Of a stretch of 64,000 nt of DNA, positions 35,980 to 44,543 are shown one piece after another. Numbering within the stretch: position 1 is the stretch's first letter; every line of letters begins with the position of its first letter. The stretch comes from Lysobacteraceae bacterium (lineage in GTDB: Bacteria; Pseudomonadota; Gammaproteobacteria; Xanthomonadales; Rhodanobacteraceae), in NCBI GenBank assembly GCA_021372495.1, contig JAJFUF010000011.1:62001-126000 (forward strand). The letters run 5' to 3'. The position numbers were made by a program, and so were the translations under genes. Under the pieces are notes generated by a model, which saw nothing but the letters and a program-made list of their open reading frames with translations, was not told where the DNA came from and did no database searches.

Positions 35980-36642
35980 TTACGGCGTGCCGAGCGTGGC
36001 GCGCTCGAATTCCTCGAGCTGCTTCCAGCGGTTGACGATGCGGCAGAACAGCTCGGCGGTGCGCTCGGCGTCGTAGATGGCGGCGTGCGCTTCGCGGCCG
36101 TCCCAGGGGATGCCGGCGGCGAGCGCGGCCTTGGACAGCACGGTCTGGCCGTAGGCGAGGCCGGCCAGGCTGACCGTGTCGAAGCAGCTGAAAGGATGGA
36201 ACGGGCTGCGCTTGTGGCCGGTGCGGCGGATCGCGGCGTTGAGGAAGCCGAGGTCGAAGGCGGCGTTGTGGCCGACCAGGATCGCGCGCTGGCAGCCGGC
36301 CGCCTTGACCGCCTGGCGCACCGGCTTGAACACGTGTTCCAGCGCCTCGCGCTCGGCGAGCGCGGCGCGGAACGGGTGGTCGGGGTCGATGCCGGTGATC
36401 TCCAGCGAGCGCGGGTCGAGGTTGGCGCCGGGGAACGGCACCACGTTCGCGGCGACGGCGGGCTCGGGATAGACGCAGCCGTCGTCGCCCATGCGCACGA
36501 CCACCGCGGCGATTTCCAGCAGCGCGTCGTGTTCGGCGTCGAAGCCGCCGGTTTCGACGTCCACCACCACCGGCAGGAAGCCACGGAATCGTTCGGCGAG
36601 CGGCAGCGCGCCGGTCGGCGCGCGTTCGGGCTGGGCATTCAT
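35980..36642 (-). CDS. rnt: ribonuclease T
   Basis: A 220-residue 3'-to-5' exoribonuclease of the DEDDh class that trims tRNA, 5S and 23S rRNA 3' ends. The three acidic motifs are [21 protein letters not shown] and the final [13 protein letters not shown] with its catalytic His. The length is normal for RNase T. It is the last of the leftward genes after the hvf locus, 85 bp beyond the DoxX gene, and probably has its own promoter. The gap between it and the relics on its left shows nothing further. Confidence 0.94.
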   Translation of the reverse strand: MNAQPERAPTGALPLAERFRGFLPVVVDVETGGFDAEHDALLEIAAVVVRMGDDGCVYPEPAVAANVVPFPGANLDPRSLEITGIDPDHPFRAALAEREALEHVFKPVRQAVKAAGCQRAILVGHNAAFDLGFLNAAIRRTGHKRSPFHPFSCFDTVSLAGLAYGQTVLSKAALAAGIPWDGREAHAAIYDAERTAELFCRIVNRWKQLEEFERATLGTP

Positions 36643-36727
36643 GCCGGGATTATGGCTGATCGGATGCGCCGGCGGGAACGCGACGTGCGGCGCGGCGCGC
36701 CCGCGCCCCTGCCGCGCCGGCGGGGGC

Positions 36728-37393
36728 CTAGGTACGCAGCAGGCGCTCGGCGGCGAGCAGTACGGCCGCGATCGCCAGCAGCGCGATGCCGAACGTCGGC
36801 AGCAGCATCAGGAAGCACGCGCCCATCAGCGCCGCCGCCAGCGCCCAGGCGCGCGCGTCGAAGCGCGGCGCGGGCATGGCGTCGACGCGCAGCAGGCGCG
36901 CCAGCAGCGCGTCCAGGCTGAGCCAGCCGGGGCCCTGGAACAGCAGCGGCAGCAGCATCACCACGAACAGCAGCGGCAGCTTGAAGTTGCCGTAGCCCAT
37001 GTCGGTGATCGCGTAGCCCTTCGCCAGGTCGCCCCACATGCTGAGCATGTCCGGCCAATGCACCGCGGCGGTGGCGACGAAGGTGACGAACAGCAGCGCG
37101 AACGCGGCGAAGCGCGTGCCGAGGCCGAGCCACAGCAGCACCGCGCCGGCCAGCTCGGTCCAGGTCGAGAGCTGCCAACTGAAGCCGGTCGGGACGTGAT
37201 CGAACGGGAACGGGAAGCGGTCCTGGATCTCGGCGAACCAGTTGTCGCCGTACAGCTTCTCGCGGCCCGATTCGAAGAATTCCCAGCCCATCACCAGGCG
37301 CAGCACCAGCGGCGGCAGCCACTGGCCGACGCCGCGCAGGCGCGCGGTAAGCCCTTCCCAGGCGCCGAGCGCGCCCGCGATCGCGGTGTTCAT
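36728..37393 (-). CDS. DoxX-family membrane protein of the hvf locus
   Basis: A 221-residue membrane protein with about five hydrophobic segments. It contains [21 protein letters not shown], then [20 protein letters not shown], the DoxX/DUF417-type pattern of quinone-linked membrane proteins. DoxX genes regularly accompany DUF692-DUF2063-precursor loci, where the product may supply electrons or act in the membrane. The start at 37393 is preferred because AGGGG lies 6 bases upstream; an ATG two codons earlier is possible. It follows the hvfC-like gene by 20 bp and is cotranscribed. Confidence 0.85.
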   Translation of the reverse strand: MNTAIAGALGAWEGLTARLRGVGQWLPPLVLRLVMGWEFFESGREKLYGDNWFAEIQDRFPFPFDHVPTGFSWQLSTWTELAGAVLLWLGLGTRFAAFALLFVTFVATAAVHWPDMLSMWGDLAKGYAITDMGYGNFKLPLLFVVMLLPLLFQGPGWLSLDALLARLLRVDAMPAPRFDARAWALAAALMGACFLMLLPTFGIALLAIAAVLLAAERLLRT

Positions 37394-37413
37394 GTGCATC
37401 CCCTCGCGTGTGG

Positions 37414-38181
37414 TCAGTGCGGGCGCGTGCCGAGGATGGCGCCGCGTTCCCGCAGTGCGCGCAGCAAGGCGATGCCGGCTTCGCGCAGTCCCGGCGCGGC
37501 GCCGGCGTGTTCGGCCAGCAGCGCGTCCAGGCATTCAAGACCGGAGGCGTGCGCGTTCGCTTGCAGGCGCGCGAACAGCAGCGCGCCGAGCGGGTCCAGC
37601 GCGTGGAATTCCACGCGGTCGTCGGCGTTGCGCAGCAGCAGGATCAGGGTCGGTTCGGCGGGCGGCGCGTCGGGGCGGAAGTCCGGGCCGATGCGCTGCA
37701 CCGGCCAGCGGTATTGCAGCAGCCAGGCCAGCGGCGAGGGCACCGGCACGCCGGTCAGCGGATCGCCGGCGGGATCGTGCGGCGCGTCGGCGGCTTCGCG
37801 CTCGTCCAGCGCGAGGCGTGTCTCGGCGTATTCGTAGTGGGCCAGTTCGGGCAGGAACGGCGCGTCTTCGGCGCCGCGTTCGGCGCGCGCTTCGAGGTAG
37901 GCGACGAACTCGGCGCCGATCTCGTGGAACAACGGCGTGCGCGCGGGGTGTTCGCGGTAGAAGTCGCGCACCAGGCGCCGCCACGTCGCCTCGTCGTGGA
38001 GCCGGCGGATCACCGGGAAATTGGCGGCCAGCAGCGAGGCGATGTTGTTGAAGAACAGCTCGCGGTAGACCTGCAGGCGGCGATCCTCGATGCCGTCCGG
38101 CGCCGGGATGTTCTCCGGATCGCGCAGGTGCGCGGCGAAGCGGTACTGCAGCGCGCGCGTGGCGTCAGGCGACAGCGGCAT
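37414..38181 (-). CDS. hvfC: HvfC-like DUF2063 protein, partner of the MNIO enzyme
   Basis: A 255-residue cytoplasmic protein. Its N-terminus reads [23 protein letters not shown] followed by [23 protein letters not shown], the typical opening of the DUF2063 family, whose members bind the leader of a peptide precursor and bring it to the DUF692 enzyme. The C-terminal part contains a second domain with [15 protein letters not shown]. Its start lies 17 bp inside the hvfB gene, so the pair is tightly coupled. The next gene follows after 20 bp. Confidence 0.9.
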   Translation of the reverse strand: MPLSPDATRALQYRFAAHLRDPENIPAPDGIEDRRLQVYRELFFNNIASLLAANFPVIRRLHDEATWRRLVRDFYREHPARTPLFHEIGAEFVAYLEARAERGAEDAPFLPELAHYEYAETRLALDEREAADAPHDPAGDPLTGVPVPSPLAWLLQYRWPVQRIGPDFRPDAPPAEPTLILLLRNADDRVEFHALDPLGALLFARLQANAHASGLECLDALLAEHAGAAPGLREAGIALLRALRERGAILGTRPH

Positions 38182-39019
38182 GCGGCGCCTCCGCGGCGAT
38201 CGCGCGCTGCAGCGCGCGCACGCGCGCGACCTCGTCCAGCAGCTCGGCCAGCGGCGGGAAGTTGAAGTCGCGCTCGAGCAGGGTCGGTACCGGGCCGAGG
38301 CGCCGGTAGGTGCGCTCGAGCAGCGCCCACACCGGGTCGGCCACCGCCGCGCCATGGGTGTCGACGATCAGGTCGGGTGCCTCGACGTAGTGGCCGGCGA
38401 CGTGCAGGTAGGCGACGCGCTCGAGCGGCAACCCGGCGATGTAGGCGTCGGGGTCGTAGCCGTGGTTGATGCTGTTGACGTAGACGTTGTTGACGTCCAG
38501 CAGCAGGTCGCAGTCGGCCTCCGCCAGCACGGCGTTGACGAATTCGAGCTCGCTCATGTCCGCGCCGGGGATGGCGTAGTAGGACACGTTCTCCACCGCG
38601 ATGCGGCGGCCGACGATGTCCTGCGCGCGGCGGATGCGCGCGGCGACGCGCTGCACCGCGGCCTCGGTGAATGGAATCGGCATCAGGTCGTAGAGCTGCG
38701 CGTCGTCGGCGCAGTAGGACAGGTGTTCGCTGTAGCAGCGCACCCGGTGCGCGTCGAGAAAATCGCGCACGCGATGCAGCAGCGCTTCATCCAGCGGCGC
38801 CGGACCGCCCAGCGACAGCGACAGGCCGTGGCAGACGAACGGATGGCGCTCGGTCAGCGCGCGCAACGCGCGGCCGGGCTGGCCGCCGACGCCGATCCAG
38901 TTCTCCGGCGCGATCTCGAAGAAGTCGACCGCGGGCGGCGCAGGCAGATCCTGCAGCGGGCCCAGCAGGGCCCGCCGCAGGCCGAGTCCGGAGCCTTCGA
39001 CGGGAAAGCGCGGACTCAT
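38165..39019 (-). CDS. hvfB: HvfB-like DUF692 MNIO enzyme (peptide-modifying iron oxidase)
   Basis: A 284-residue member of the multinuclear non-haem iron oxidative enzymes (MNIO, DUF692). These TIM-barrel enzymes convert Cys residues of a precursor peptide to thio-oxazole or oxazolone/thioamide groups using oxygen and an iron cluster. Metal-ligand segments typical of the family are present: [44 protein letters not shown] and [21 protein letters not shown], ending with LLERDFNFP. The ATG at 39019 lies 8 bp after the precursor gene. The gene order precursor, DUF692, DUF2063, DoxX is that of hvfABC-type loci. Confidence 0.92.
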   Translation of the reverse strand: MSPRFPVEGSGLGLRRALLGPLQDLPAPPAVDFFEIAPENWIGVGGQPGRALRALTERHPFVCHGLSLSLGGPAPLDEALLHRVRDFLDAHRVRCYSEHLSYCADDAQLYDLMPIPFTEAAVQRVAARIRRAQDIVGRRIAVENVSYYAIPGADMSELEFVNAVLAEADCDLLLDVNNVYVNSINHGYDPDAYIAGLPLERVAYLHVAGHYVEAPDLIVDTHGAAVADPVWALLERTYRRLGPVPTLLERDFNFPPLAELLDEVARVRALQRAIAAEAPHAAVA

Positions 39020-39027
39020 GGCGCGAC

Positions 39028-39420
39028 TCAGCGCATGCCGCCGCAGGCACCTTCCTTCGCCTTCATCTTGGCCTTGTCGGCGCCGCACGCGCCTTCCTTG
39101 CCCTTGGCCTTGCCGCCGGCCTTGTCGCTGGAGACCTTGTCGCCGCCGCAGTGACCCTCGTGGGCCTTGCGCCGCGCGCCGCACTTGCCTTCGCCGCACT
39201 TGCCTTCTTCGTGCTTCATGGTCTTGTCGCCCGCCTTCGGCGCCGGGTTCGGGGCCGCTTCCTTGGCGGGCTCCTGGCTGCCGGTCGCCTGGGCGAGCAT
39301 GTAGCCGCTGCCGAGCGAGCCGAGCTGGAAGGCGCTGGCGGCCGTGGCTTGCATGGACAGGCCGCCGACCAGGGCGGCGCCGAGGGCGATGCTGAGCGGT
39401 TTCACGAACGACTTCGACAT
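39028..39420 (-). CDS. hvfA: HvfA-like Cys-rich RiPP precursor with EGxCG motifs
   Basis: A 130-residue exported precursor. A signal-like N-terminus (residues 1 to about 30, with [22 protein letters not shown]) is followed by a linker and a Lys/Gly-rich core holding five Cys. They lie in EGKCG (Cys75), EGKCG (Cys80), EGHCG (Cys91), EGACG (Cys112) and EGACG (Cys126). In characterised HvfA/bufferin-type peptides the EGKCG cysteines are changed by the DUF692 enzyme to copper-binding heterocycles. The peptide is then exported and binds metal in the envelope. Only the first two sites are canonical here. GGAGGAG stands upstream of the ATG. It heads a four-gene operon; no clear promoter is seen in the 421-bp divergent gap. 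Confidence 0.9.
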   Translation of the reverse strand: MSKSFVKPLSIALGAALVGGLSMQATAASAFQLGSLGSGYMLAQATGSQEPAKEAAPNPAPKAGDKTMKHEEGKCGEGKCGARRKAHEGHCGGDKVSSDKAGGKAKGKEGACGADKAKMKAKEGACGGMR

Positions 39421-39693
39421 GGTGGACTCCTCCGGTTAGCGGGTCCGCGCCCGCGGGTTGCCGTCGCATGCACGGCAGATGATGTTTGCCGCCCTCGCAT
39501 CCCGGTTTGCCGATCACGAGTCTCGGCGCTTGCGTCGGGGGCGACGGCGGTCCAGGCGAGCCGGCATGCGGCGGGGTCGCTCCTCCCGCAGGCCGCATGC
39601 TGGATCGGCTGACTAGACCGGGTCGACAAGCTACGCCTTACGCATGCCGGCGAACAGTTCCGGAAGGCACGCCCGCGCCGGACCGCGAGACGG

Positions 39694-39711
39694 CTGTAAC
39701 CGTTCCGTCAT
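39694..39711 (+). promoter_or_regulatory. possible Pho-box-like site upstream of the porin
   Basis: CTGTAACCGTTCCGTCAT fits the PhoB consensus at about 12 of 18 positions, and a further CTGTCA starts at 39727. They precede AATACT at 39764-39769, which could be a -10 element, although the spacing is longer than usual. The porin start is 131 bp further on. The match is weak. The rest of the gap between the divergent hvfA and porin genes shows nothing else. Confidence 0.35.
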
Positions 39712-39841
39712 CGCGCCCCAACCGGACTGTCAAGAAGTTGCTGCATTCTGCGCACCGTTCACGAATACTTAACCGTTTTCGCTACACCCACGGTCGCGCG
39801 GCGTCCCGCGCGACCGCAAACCCAACCGGAGCGGAGTCACC

Positions 39842-40849
39842 ATGAGCAAGACACTTCTGGCTGCGGCGATCGCCGTGGTGTTCGGTACGGCCAGCCTGGG
39901 TGCCAAGGCCGACGTCAACACCGTCGTCGGCGGCAAGATGTTCTTCGACCTGACCGACATCAGCCAGAAGAACAACGACGTCAAGACCGGCAACGACGGC
40001 ACCGGCTTCGACGTCAAGCGCTTCTACCTGACCGTCGACCACAAGTTCGACGATGTCTGGTCGGCCAACCTGACCACCGACTTCAACTATGTCGGCAACG
40101 ACGGCGAGACCAATCTGTTCGTCAAGAAGGCCTACCTGCAGGGCAAGTTCGATCCGCTGTTCATCGTGCGCGCCGGCTCGGCGGACCTGCCGTGGATCCC
40201 GTACGCCGAGAACGTGTACGGCTACCGCTTCGTCGAGAACACCCTGATCGACCGCCTGAAGTTCGGCACCTCCGCCGACTGGGGCGTGCACGTGCTGGGC
40301 GGCAACGGCAGCTTCAACTACCAGGCCGCGGTGGTGAACGGCGCCGGCTACAAGAACCCGTCGCGCAGCAAGAGCATGGACTTCGAAGGCCGCGCCGGCG
40401 TGCAGTTCGGCGACTTCCTCGCGACGGTCGGCGGCTATTCCGGCAAGCTCGGCAAGGACACCGAGACGACGCCGGCGCTGCATACCGCCAACCGCGCCGA
40501 TGCGCTGCTCGCCTACAAGGCCAGCGCGTTCACCGTCGGCGGCGAGTGGTTCCAGGCCAGGAACTGGAACAACGTCGTCACCGCCGCCACCGACAAGGCC
40601 GACGGCTGGTCGCTGTTCGGCAACGTCAACCTCAATCCGGACTGGGCGGTGTTCGCCCGCTACGACAAGGCGAAGCCGAGCAAGGACCTCAATCCCAGCC
40701 TCGAGGACAAGTACTGGAACGTCGGCCTCGGCTACAACGTGCGCAAGGGCGTGCGCCTGGCCTTCGTCTACAAGAACGACAAGCTGGAAAGCGATACCAC
40801 CAAGCTGGACACCAAGGAGTTCGGCATCTGGGGCGAAGTCGCCTTCTGA
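39842..40849 (+). CDS. outer-membrane porin
   Basis: A 335-residue protein with a signal peptide (residues 1-23, ending LGAKA) and a mature part of amphipathic strands ending GEVAF with the C-terminal Phe that outer-membrane assembly needs. The start VNTVVGGKMFFDLTDISQKN and FDVKRFYLTVDHKFDDVWSA resemble proteobacterial trimeric-type porins; KAYLQGKFDPLFIVRAGSAD follows. Selectivity cannot be read from the sequence. A Pho-like upstream site would suggest phosphate, but it is weak. It is a single gene with its own terminator, divergent from hvfA. Confidence 0.8.
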   Translation: MSKTLLAAAIAVVFGTASLGAKADVNTVVGGKMFFDLTDISQKNNDVKTGNDGTGFDVKRFYLTVDHKFDDVWSANLTTDFNYVGNDGETNLFVKKAYLQGKFDPLFIVRAGSADLPWIPYAENVYGYRFVENTLIDRLKFGTSADWGVHVLGGNGSFNYQAAVVNGAGYKNPSRSKSMDFEGRAGVQFGDFLATVGGYSGKLGKDTETTPALHTANRADALLAYKASAFTVGGEWFQARNWNNVVTAATDKADGWSLFGNVNLNPDWAVFARYDKAKPSKDLNPSLEDKYWNVGLGYNVRKGVRLAFVYKNDKLESDTTKLDTKEFGIWGEVAF

Positions 40850-40903
40850 TCGCACCGGCCGCACGATCGGCTATCGCAACGGAGCACGCTCCCGGGACGG
40901 GCG

Positions 40904-40927
40904 AACGGCAGGCGCAAGCCTGCCGTT
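40904..40927 (+). terminator. Rho-independent terminator of the porin gene
   Basis: A perfect 10-bp stem, AACGGCAGGC / GCCTGCCGTT, closed by a GCAA tetraloop and followed by CTTGTTT, lies 55 bp after the porin stop. It may also end the convergent nth unit. Confidence 0.82.
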
Positions 40928-40975
40928 CTTGTTTCCATACCCGCGGGCCTCTGCGCGCGGAGACGGGACGTGCCG

Positions 40976-41611
40976 CTATTCGCGCGTCTTCGCCTTGTAC
41001 GCGCACAGGTCGCGGATGGCGCAGTGCGGGCAGTCCGGCTTGCGCGCCTTGCACACGTAGCGGCCGTGCAGGATCAGCCAATGATGGGCGTCGCGGCGGA
41101 ATTCGGCCGGCACCGCCTTCAGCAGCTTGTCCTCGACCGCGCGCACGGTCTTGCCCGGCGCGAGGCCGGTGCGGTTGGCGACGCGGAAGATGTGCGTGTC
41201 GACGGCGATGGTCGGCTCGCCGAACGCGGTGTTCAGCACCACGTTGGCGGTCTTGCGGCCGACCCCGGGCAGCGCCTCCAGCGCGGCGCGCTCGCGCGGC
41301 ACTTCGCCGCGGTGGCGCTCGATGAGGATGCGGCAGGTCTCGAGGATGTTCTTCGCCTTGCCGTTGAACAGGCCGATCGTGCTGATGTAGCGCTTCAGCC
41401 CGTCCTCGCCCAGCGCCAGGATCCGCTGCGGCGTGTTGGCGACCGGGAACAGCTTGCGCGTCGCCTTGTTGACGCCGACGTCGGTGGCCTGCGCGGACAG
41501 GATCACCGCCACCAGCAGCTCGAACTGCGTGGCGTATTCGAGTTCGGTGGTCGGCTTGGGATTCAGCTCGCGCAGGCGGCGGAACAGCTCGGCGACGTGC
41601 TCGCGCTTCAT
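40976..41611 (-). CDS. nth: endonuclease III
   Basis: A 211-residue bifunctional DNA glycosylase/AP lyase that removes oxidised pyrimidines. The helix-hairpin-helix ALPGVGRKTANVVL contains the catalytic Lys120, and TIAVDTHIFRV holds Asp138. The C-terminal iron-sulfur loop has four Cys (187, 194, 197 and 203) in the C-x6-C-x2-C-x5-C spacing of the [4Fe-4S] enzymes. Its ATG overlaps the rsxE stop by 4 bp. The rsxE-nth pairing is the normal end of gammaproteobacterial rsx operons. Confidence 0.97.
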   Translation of the reverse strand: MKREHVAELFRRLRELNPKPTTELEYATQFELLVAVILSAQATDVGVNKATRKLFPVANTPQRILALGEDGLKRYISTIGLFNGKAKNILETCRILIERHRGEVPRERAALEALPGVGRKTANVVLNTAFGEPTIAVDTHIFRVANRTGLAPGKTVRAVEDKLLKAVPAEFRRDAHHWLILHGRYVCKARKPDCPHCAIRDLCAYKAKTRE

Positions 41612-42288
41612 GCGGCCTCCGCCGTCGCGGCACGCGCCGCTGCGCGCAATGCGCGCTTCCGCTTCAGCGCGAGCAGCAGCGCCAGCGCGACGAACGCGCC
41701 CGGCGTGAGCGCCGCCAGCCGCAGCCCGTGCGCGGCGCCGAACGGATGCAGCGCCAGCGCGCCGGACACGGCGCCCGGCAGCGCACCCGCGCCGGCGAAC
41801 AGCGTGCCCTGGCCGGCCAGTTCGCGCGCCGCGCCGAGCGCCAGCAGCAGCGCCGCGAGGCCGAGGCCGTCGCGCAGGCCGCGGCGCACCCGTGCGAGCG
41901 CGGGCAGGTCCGCCGCCGTCGCGCTGCGCCGCAGGCCGCCGTGCGCGACGATCAGCGGCACGAACAGCGCCAGCGCGGGAGCGAGCGCGGGCACCCATGC
42001 GTCCAGCAAGCGCTGCGCCGCCGTCGCCGCGGCGGCGAGCGCCAGCACCGCGACCAGCGCGCGCGTGCCGCCCGTCAGTGCGCGCCGCGGCAGCGGCGCC
42101 AGCACCAGCGCGCCGGCGACCGGGACGACTGCCACCGCGACGCCGAGCGCCAGCCCGCGCGTCGCATCGACGCACGCCGGCAGCAGCGGACACAGGCCGA
42201 GCACGGCGATCTGCCGGAAGTGCGCGTCGGGCGGGGCGTCGTCGGTGCGCATGAGGGCGCCGGGCGGCGCGCTGGCGGGCGTGTGCAT
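41608..42288 (-). CDS. rsxE: RsxE/RnfE electron-transport subunit
   Basis: A roughly 226-residue membrane subunit of the Rsx/Rnf complex, which couples NADH oxidation to ferredoxin or to reduction of SoxR. The opening FRQIAVLGLCPLLPACVDATRGLALG is the family's conserved first segment, and about six hydrophobic segments follow. It has LRDGLGLAALLLALGAARELAGQGTLF, as in RsxE, but is unusually Ala-rich. The start may be 42252 instead. It is coupled to nth, but is cut off from rsxG by a gene on the opposite strand. Confidence 0.88.
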   Translation of the reverse strand: MHTPASAPPGALMRTDDAPPDAHFRQIAVLGLCPLLPACVDATRGLALGVAVAVVPVAGALVLAPLPRRALTGGTRALVAVLALAAAATAAQRLLDAWVPALAPALALFVPLIVAHGGLRRSATAADLPALARVRRGLRDGLGLAALLLALGAARELAGQGTLFAGAGALPGAVSGALALHPFGAAHGLRLAALTPGAFVALALLLALKRKRALRAAARAATAEAA

Positions 42289-42433
42289 GCGGCCGATTCT
42301 AGGCGATGCGGGCGCTCGGGACGCGTCCGTTCGGACCGCTCGGCTGTCCCCGCGAGGCCGCTTGATGCGACGCGGGGCACGGCGGAGACTGCGATGCGGC
42401 AGGCGCGATCGCCGCGGCTTGCGGAATTCCATC

Positions 42434-42730
42434 ATGGGCGCGGACGCGCGCAAGCGCTGGTCGCAGCAGGTGACCGAAACCAGCAACGCGCTCGATCTCG
42501 AGCCCGGCGTGTTCGCCTGGGACGACCCGCGCCGCATCGCGCTGTCGCTGCGCCGCTCCGCCGAGCGCAGCCGGCGCCGCAAGAGCGCGCCGTTCCGTTC
42601 GGCGATGTCGATGCTCGTCTTCTACATCAACCGCGCCGGCAGCAAGCTGCCGGCCGGGCGGCGCGCCTGCCTGGAAGCGGCCAAGGACGAGCTGCGCGCG
42701 CTGTACGGCCGGCCGCGCCGGCTGAAGTAG
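42434..42730 (+). CDS. DUF3175 protein
   Basis: A 98-residue basic protein. The stretch KRWSQQVTETSNALDLEPGV, then FAWDDPRRIALSLRRSAE and the run FRSAMSMLVFYINRAGSKLP, matches DUF3175, a small family of unknown function common in proteobacteria. It lies on the plus strand between the minus-strand rsxE and rsxG genes. The ATG at 42434 gives the family start. A REP-like repeat begins right at its stop codon. Confidence 0.85.
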   Translation: MGADARKRWSQQVTETSNALDLEPGVFAWDDPRRIALSLRRSAERSRRRKSAPFRSAMSMLVFYINRAGSKLPAGRRACLEAAKDELRALYGRPRRLK

Positions 42731-42790
42731 GGTGGGCCTTGGCCCACCGATCCCCAAGGCATGGCTGGCGATGGTGGGCTGCAGCCTATC
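42726..42790. repeat. REP-like palindromes, second copy
   Basis: GGTGGGCC-TT-GGCCCACC (42731-42748) is followed by a spacer with GGCATGGCTGGCGATGG and a second, imperfect GGTGGGCTGCAGCC hairpin. The hairpins and spacer words match the copy at 11001-11085. Confidence 0.72.
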
Positions 42791-42886
42791 CTGCGCCCTG
42801 CGCCCGGAGCGCGTTCTGGATGCGGATCGGGCTTTGGCTCCATCCGCGCACATCCGCGCCAAAAAATGCTCCGGCGAGCAGTCGCC

Positions 42887-43513
42887 TCACGACGGCTGCG
42901 ACACAAACAGCGCCTCGCGGTTCGCGGCGTACCACGCCAGCACCTTGCGCACCGCCTCGACCACCGCGCGCGGGGTGACGGTGGCGCCGGAGAACTGGTC
43001 GAAGTCGCCGCCGTCCTTGCGCACCTTCCAGCGCGCGGGCGGCGGATCGCGCAGCGATTTGCCGGCGAAGCGCGCGATCCAGTCGCTCTTGTCCGCGTCG
43101 ATCTGGCCGCCGAGCCCCGGCGTTTCGCGGTGTTCGAGCACGCGCACGCCGGTGAGCGTGCCGTCCCGCGCGATGCCGATGCGCAGCCGGATCGGGCCGT
43201 TGTAGCCGTTCGGCGCGATTGCCTCGACGACCAGCGCGGCCGGCTGGCCGTGCAGGCGCGCGCGATAGACCGGCATGGCGTCCGCGCCGCCGAGCGCGGG
43301 ATCGCGCACCTCGATGCGGTCGGCCAGCGGGTCGTTGTCGTACAGCGCCGCAGGCAGCACGTCGGCCAGCGCGGCGATGTGCGCGGCGCGCGTGTCGGCG
43401 GCGATGCGATCGCGGGTCAGCCACCAGGTGCCGGCGATCAGCGCGGCGCACGCGGCGAGCGCGAGCGTCAGCGCGACGACGGGTTTCGCGGCGGCGCGCG
43501 GCGTCTCAGGCAT
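42887..43513 (-). CDS. rsxG: RsxG/RnfG electron-transport subunit
   Basis: A 208-residue protein with one N-terminal membrane segment (about residues 12-30) and a periplasmic FMN-binding domain. The flavinylation site is SGATVT (Thr after GA), where FMN is covalently attached by an ApbE-type enzyme; FDQFSGATVTPRAVVEAV is the family signature. GLGGQID and an upstream HRETPG are further family features. Its start lies 8 bp inside the end of rsxD, so the two are coupled. Confidence 0.94.
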   Translation of the reverse strand: MPETPRAAAKPVVALTLALAACAALIAGTWWLTRDRIAADTRAAHIAALADVLPAALYDNDPLADRIEVRDPALGGADAMPVYRARLHGQPAALVVEAIAPNGYNGPIRLRIGIARDGTLTGVRVLEHRETPGLGGQIDADKSDWIARFAGKSLRDPPPARWKVRKDGGDFDQFSGATVTPRAVVEAVRKVLAWYAANREALFVSQPS

Positions 43514-44543
43514 GGCCGTGCCCGTAGGCGCGCGGCGGCGTCAGCCTGTCGATCAGCGGCGCCGCGCCGTTCATGATCAGCACGGCGAAGGCGACGCCGT
43601 CGGGATACGCGCCCCAGCGGCGGATCGCCAGGGTCAGCACGGCGACGCCCGCGCCGAACAGCAGCCGGCCGCGCGGCGTGGTGCAGCCGGTCACCGGATC
43701 GGTGGCGACGAACCACGCGCCCAGCATCAGCCCGCCGCTGAACACGTGCTGCAGCGGGAACGGATGCAGGTCCGGATCGGCCAGCCAGAACGGCAGGGTC
43801 AGCAGGATCGTGGTGCCCAGCACCGCCACCGGCACCTGCCAGCCGATCACGCGCCGCCACCACAGTGCGAGGCCGCCCAGCGCGTAGGCGTTGGCGATCC
43901 ACTCCCAGCCTTTGCCGCCGAAGTCGCCGAACATGGGATTGGCGCGGATCTCCGGCATCGTCATGCCCTGCCTGGCGAGCGTGCGCACGGCGTCGAGCGG
44001 CGTGGCCTGCGCCAGCGTGTCCAGGTCCAGACCCGGGGGCAGGTGGCCGAGGAAGATCGCCGACAGCGTGTCGCCGAAAGCCAGCGCGTGCGTCGCCAGC
44101 GGCGCCGGCGCCAGCCATTGCGACAGCGCGTGCGGAAAGCACACCAGCGCCGTCGCGTAGCCGGCCATCGCCGGATTGAACAGGTTGCGGCCGAGCCCGC
44201 CGTACAGGTGCTTGGCCAGCACGATCGCCGTGGCCATCGCCAGCAGGGTGATCCACCAGGGCGTCAGCGGCGGGATGCACAGCGCGTACAGCACCGCGGT
44301 GACCGGCGCGGACAGGTCGCCGAGGAACGGCGCCGCCGGCACGCCGCGCACGCGCAGCATCATCGCCTCGAAGCCGAGCGCGAACGCGGTCGCCAGCGCG
44401 ATCTGCACGACGATGCCGGGGCCGAAGTACCACGCGTGCGCGGCGATGCCGGGCAGCAGTGCCAGCAGCACGGTCGCCATCACGCCGCGCACGCGGGTCG
44501 GCGGCGGCAGGTGCGGCGCGCCTGCGGTGGGGAAGCGTCTCAT
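43506..44543 (-). CDS. rsxD: RsxD/RnfD electron-transport subunit
   Basis: A 345-residue membrane subunit with about nine hydrophobic segments. It begins with HLPPPTRVRGVMATVLLALLP. A stretch with ALCIPPLTPWW and LYGGLGRNLFNPAMAGYA is the conserved middle of RnfD/NqrB. QATPLDAV is the likely covalent FMN site, though its first residue departs from the usual SGATPL. TDPVTGCTTPRGRLLFG near the end is typical. It is coupled to rsxC upstream and rsxG downstream by overlaps. Confidence 0.94.
   Translation of the reverse strand: MRRFPTAGAPHLPPPTRVRGVMATVLLALLPGIAAHAWYFGPGIVVQIALATAFALGFEAMMLRVRGVPAAPFLGDLSAPVTAVLYALCIPPLTPWWITLLAMATAIVLAKHLYGGLGRNLFNPAMAGYATALVCFPHALSQWLAPAPLATHALAFGDTLSAIFLGHLPPGLDLDTLAQATPLDAVRTLARQGMTMPEIRANPMFGDFGGKGWEWIANAYALGGLALWWRRVIGWQVPVAVLGTTILLTLPFWLADPDLHPFPLQHVFSGGLMLGAWFVATDPVTGCTTPRGRLLFGAGVAVLTLAIRRWGAYPDGVAFAVLIMNGAAPLIDRLTPPRAYGHGHA

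Noticed and set aside
39694..39711. ECF-sigma promoter (TGTAAC ... CGTC) for the porin or hvf genes
   Set aside because: The two words are only 5 bp apart, whereas ECF promoters need about 16 bp. It also points away from the hvf genes.
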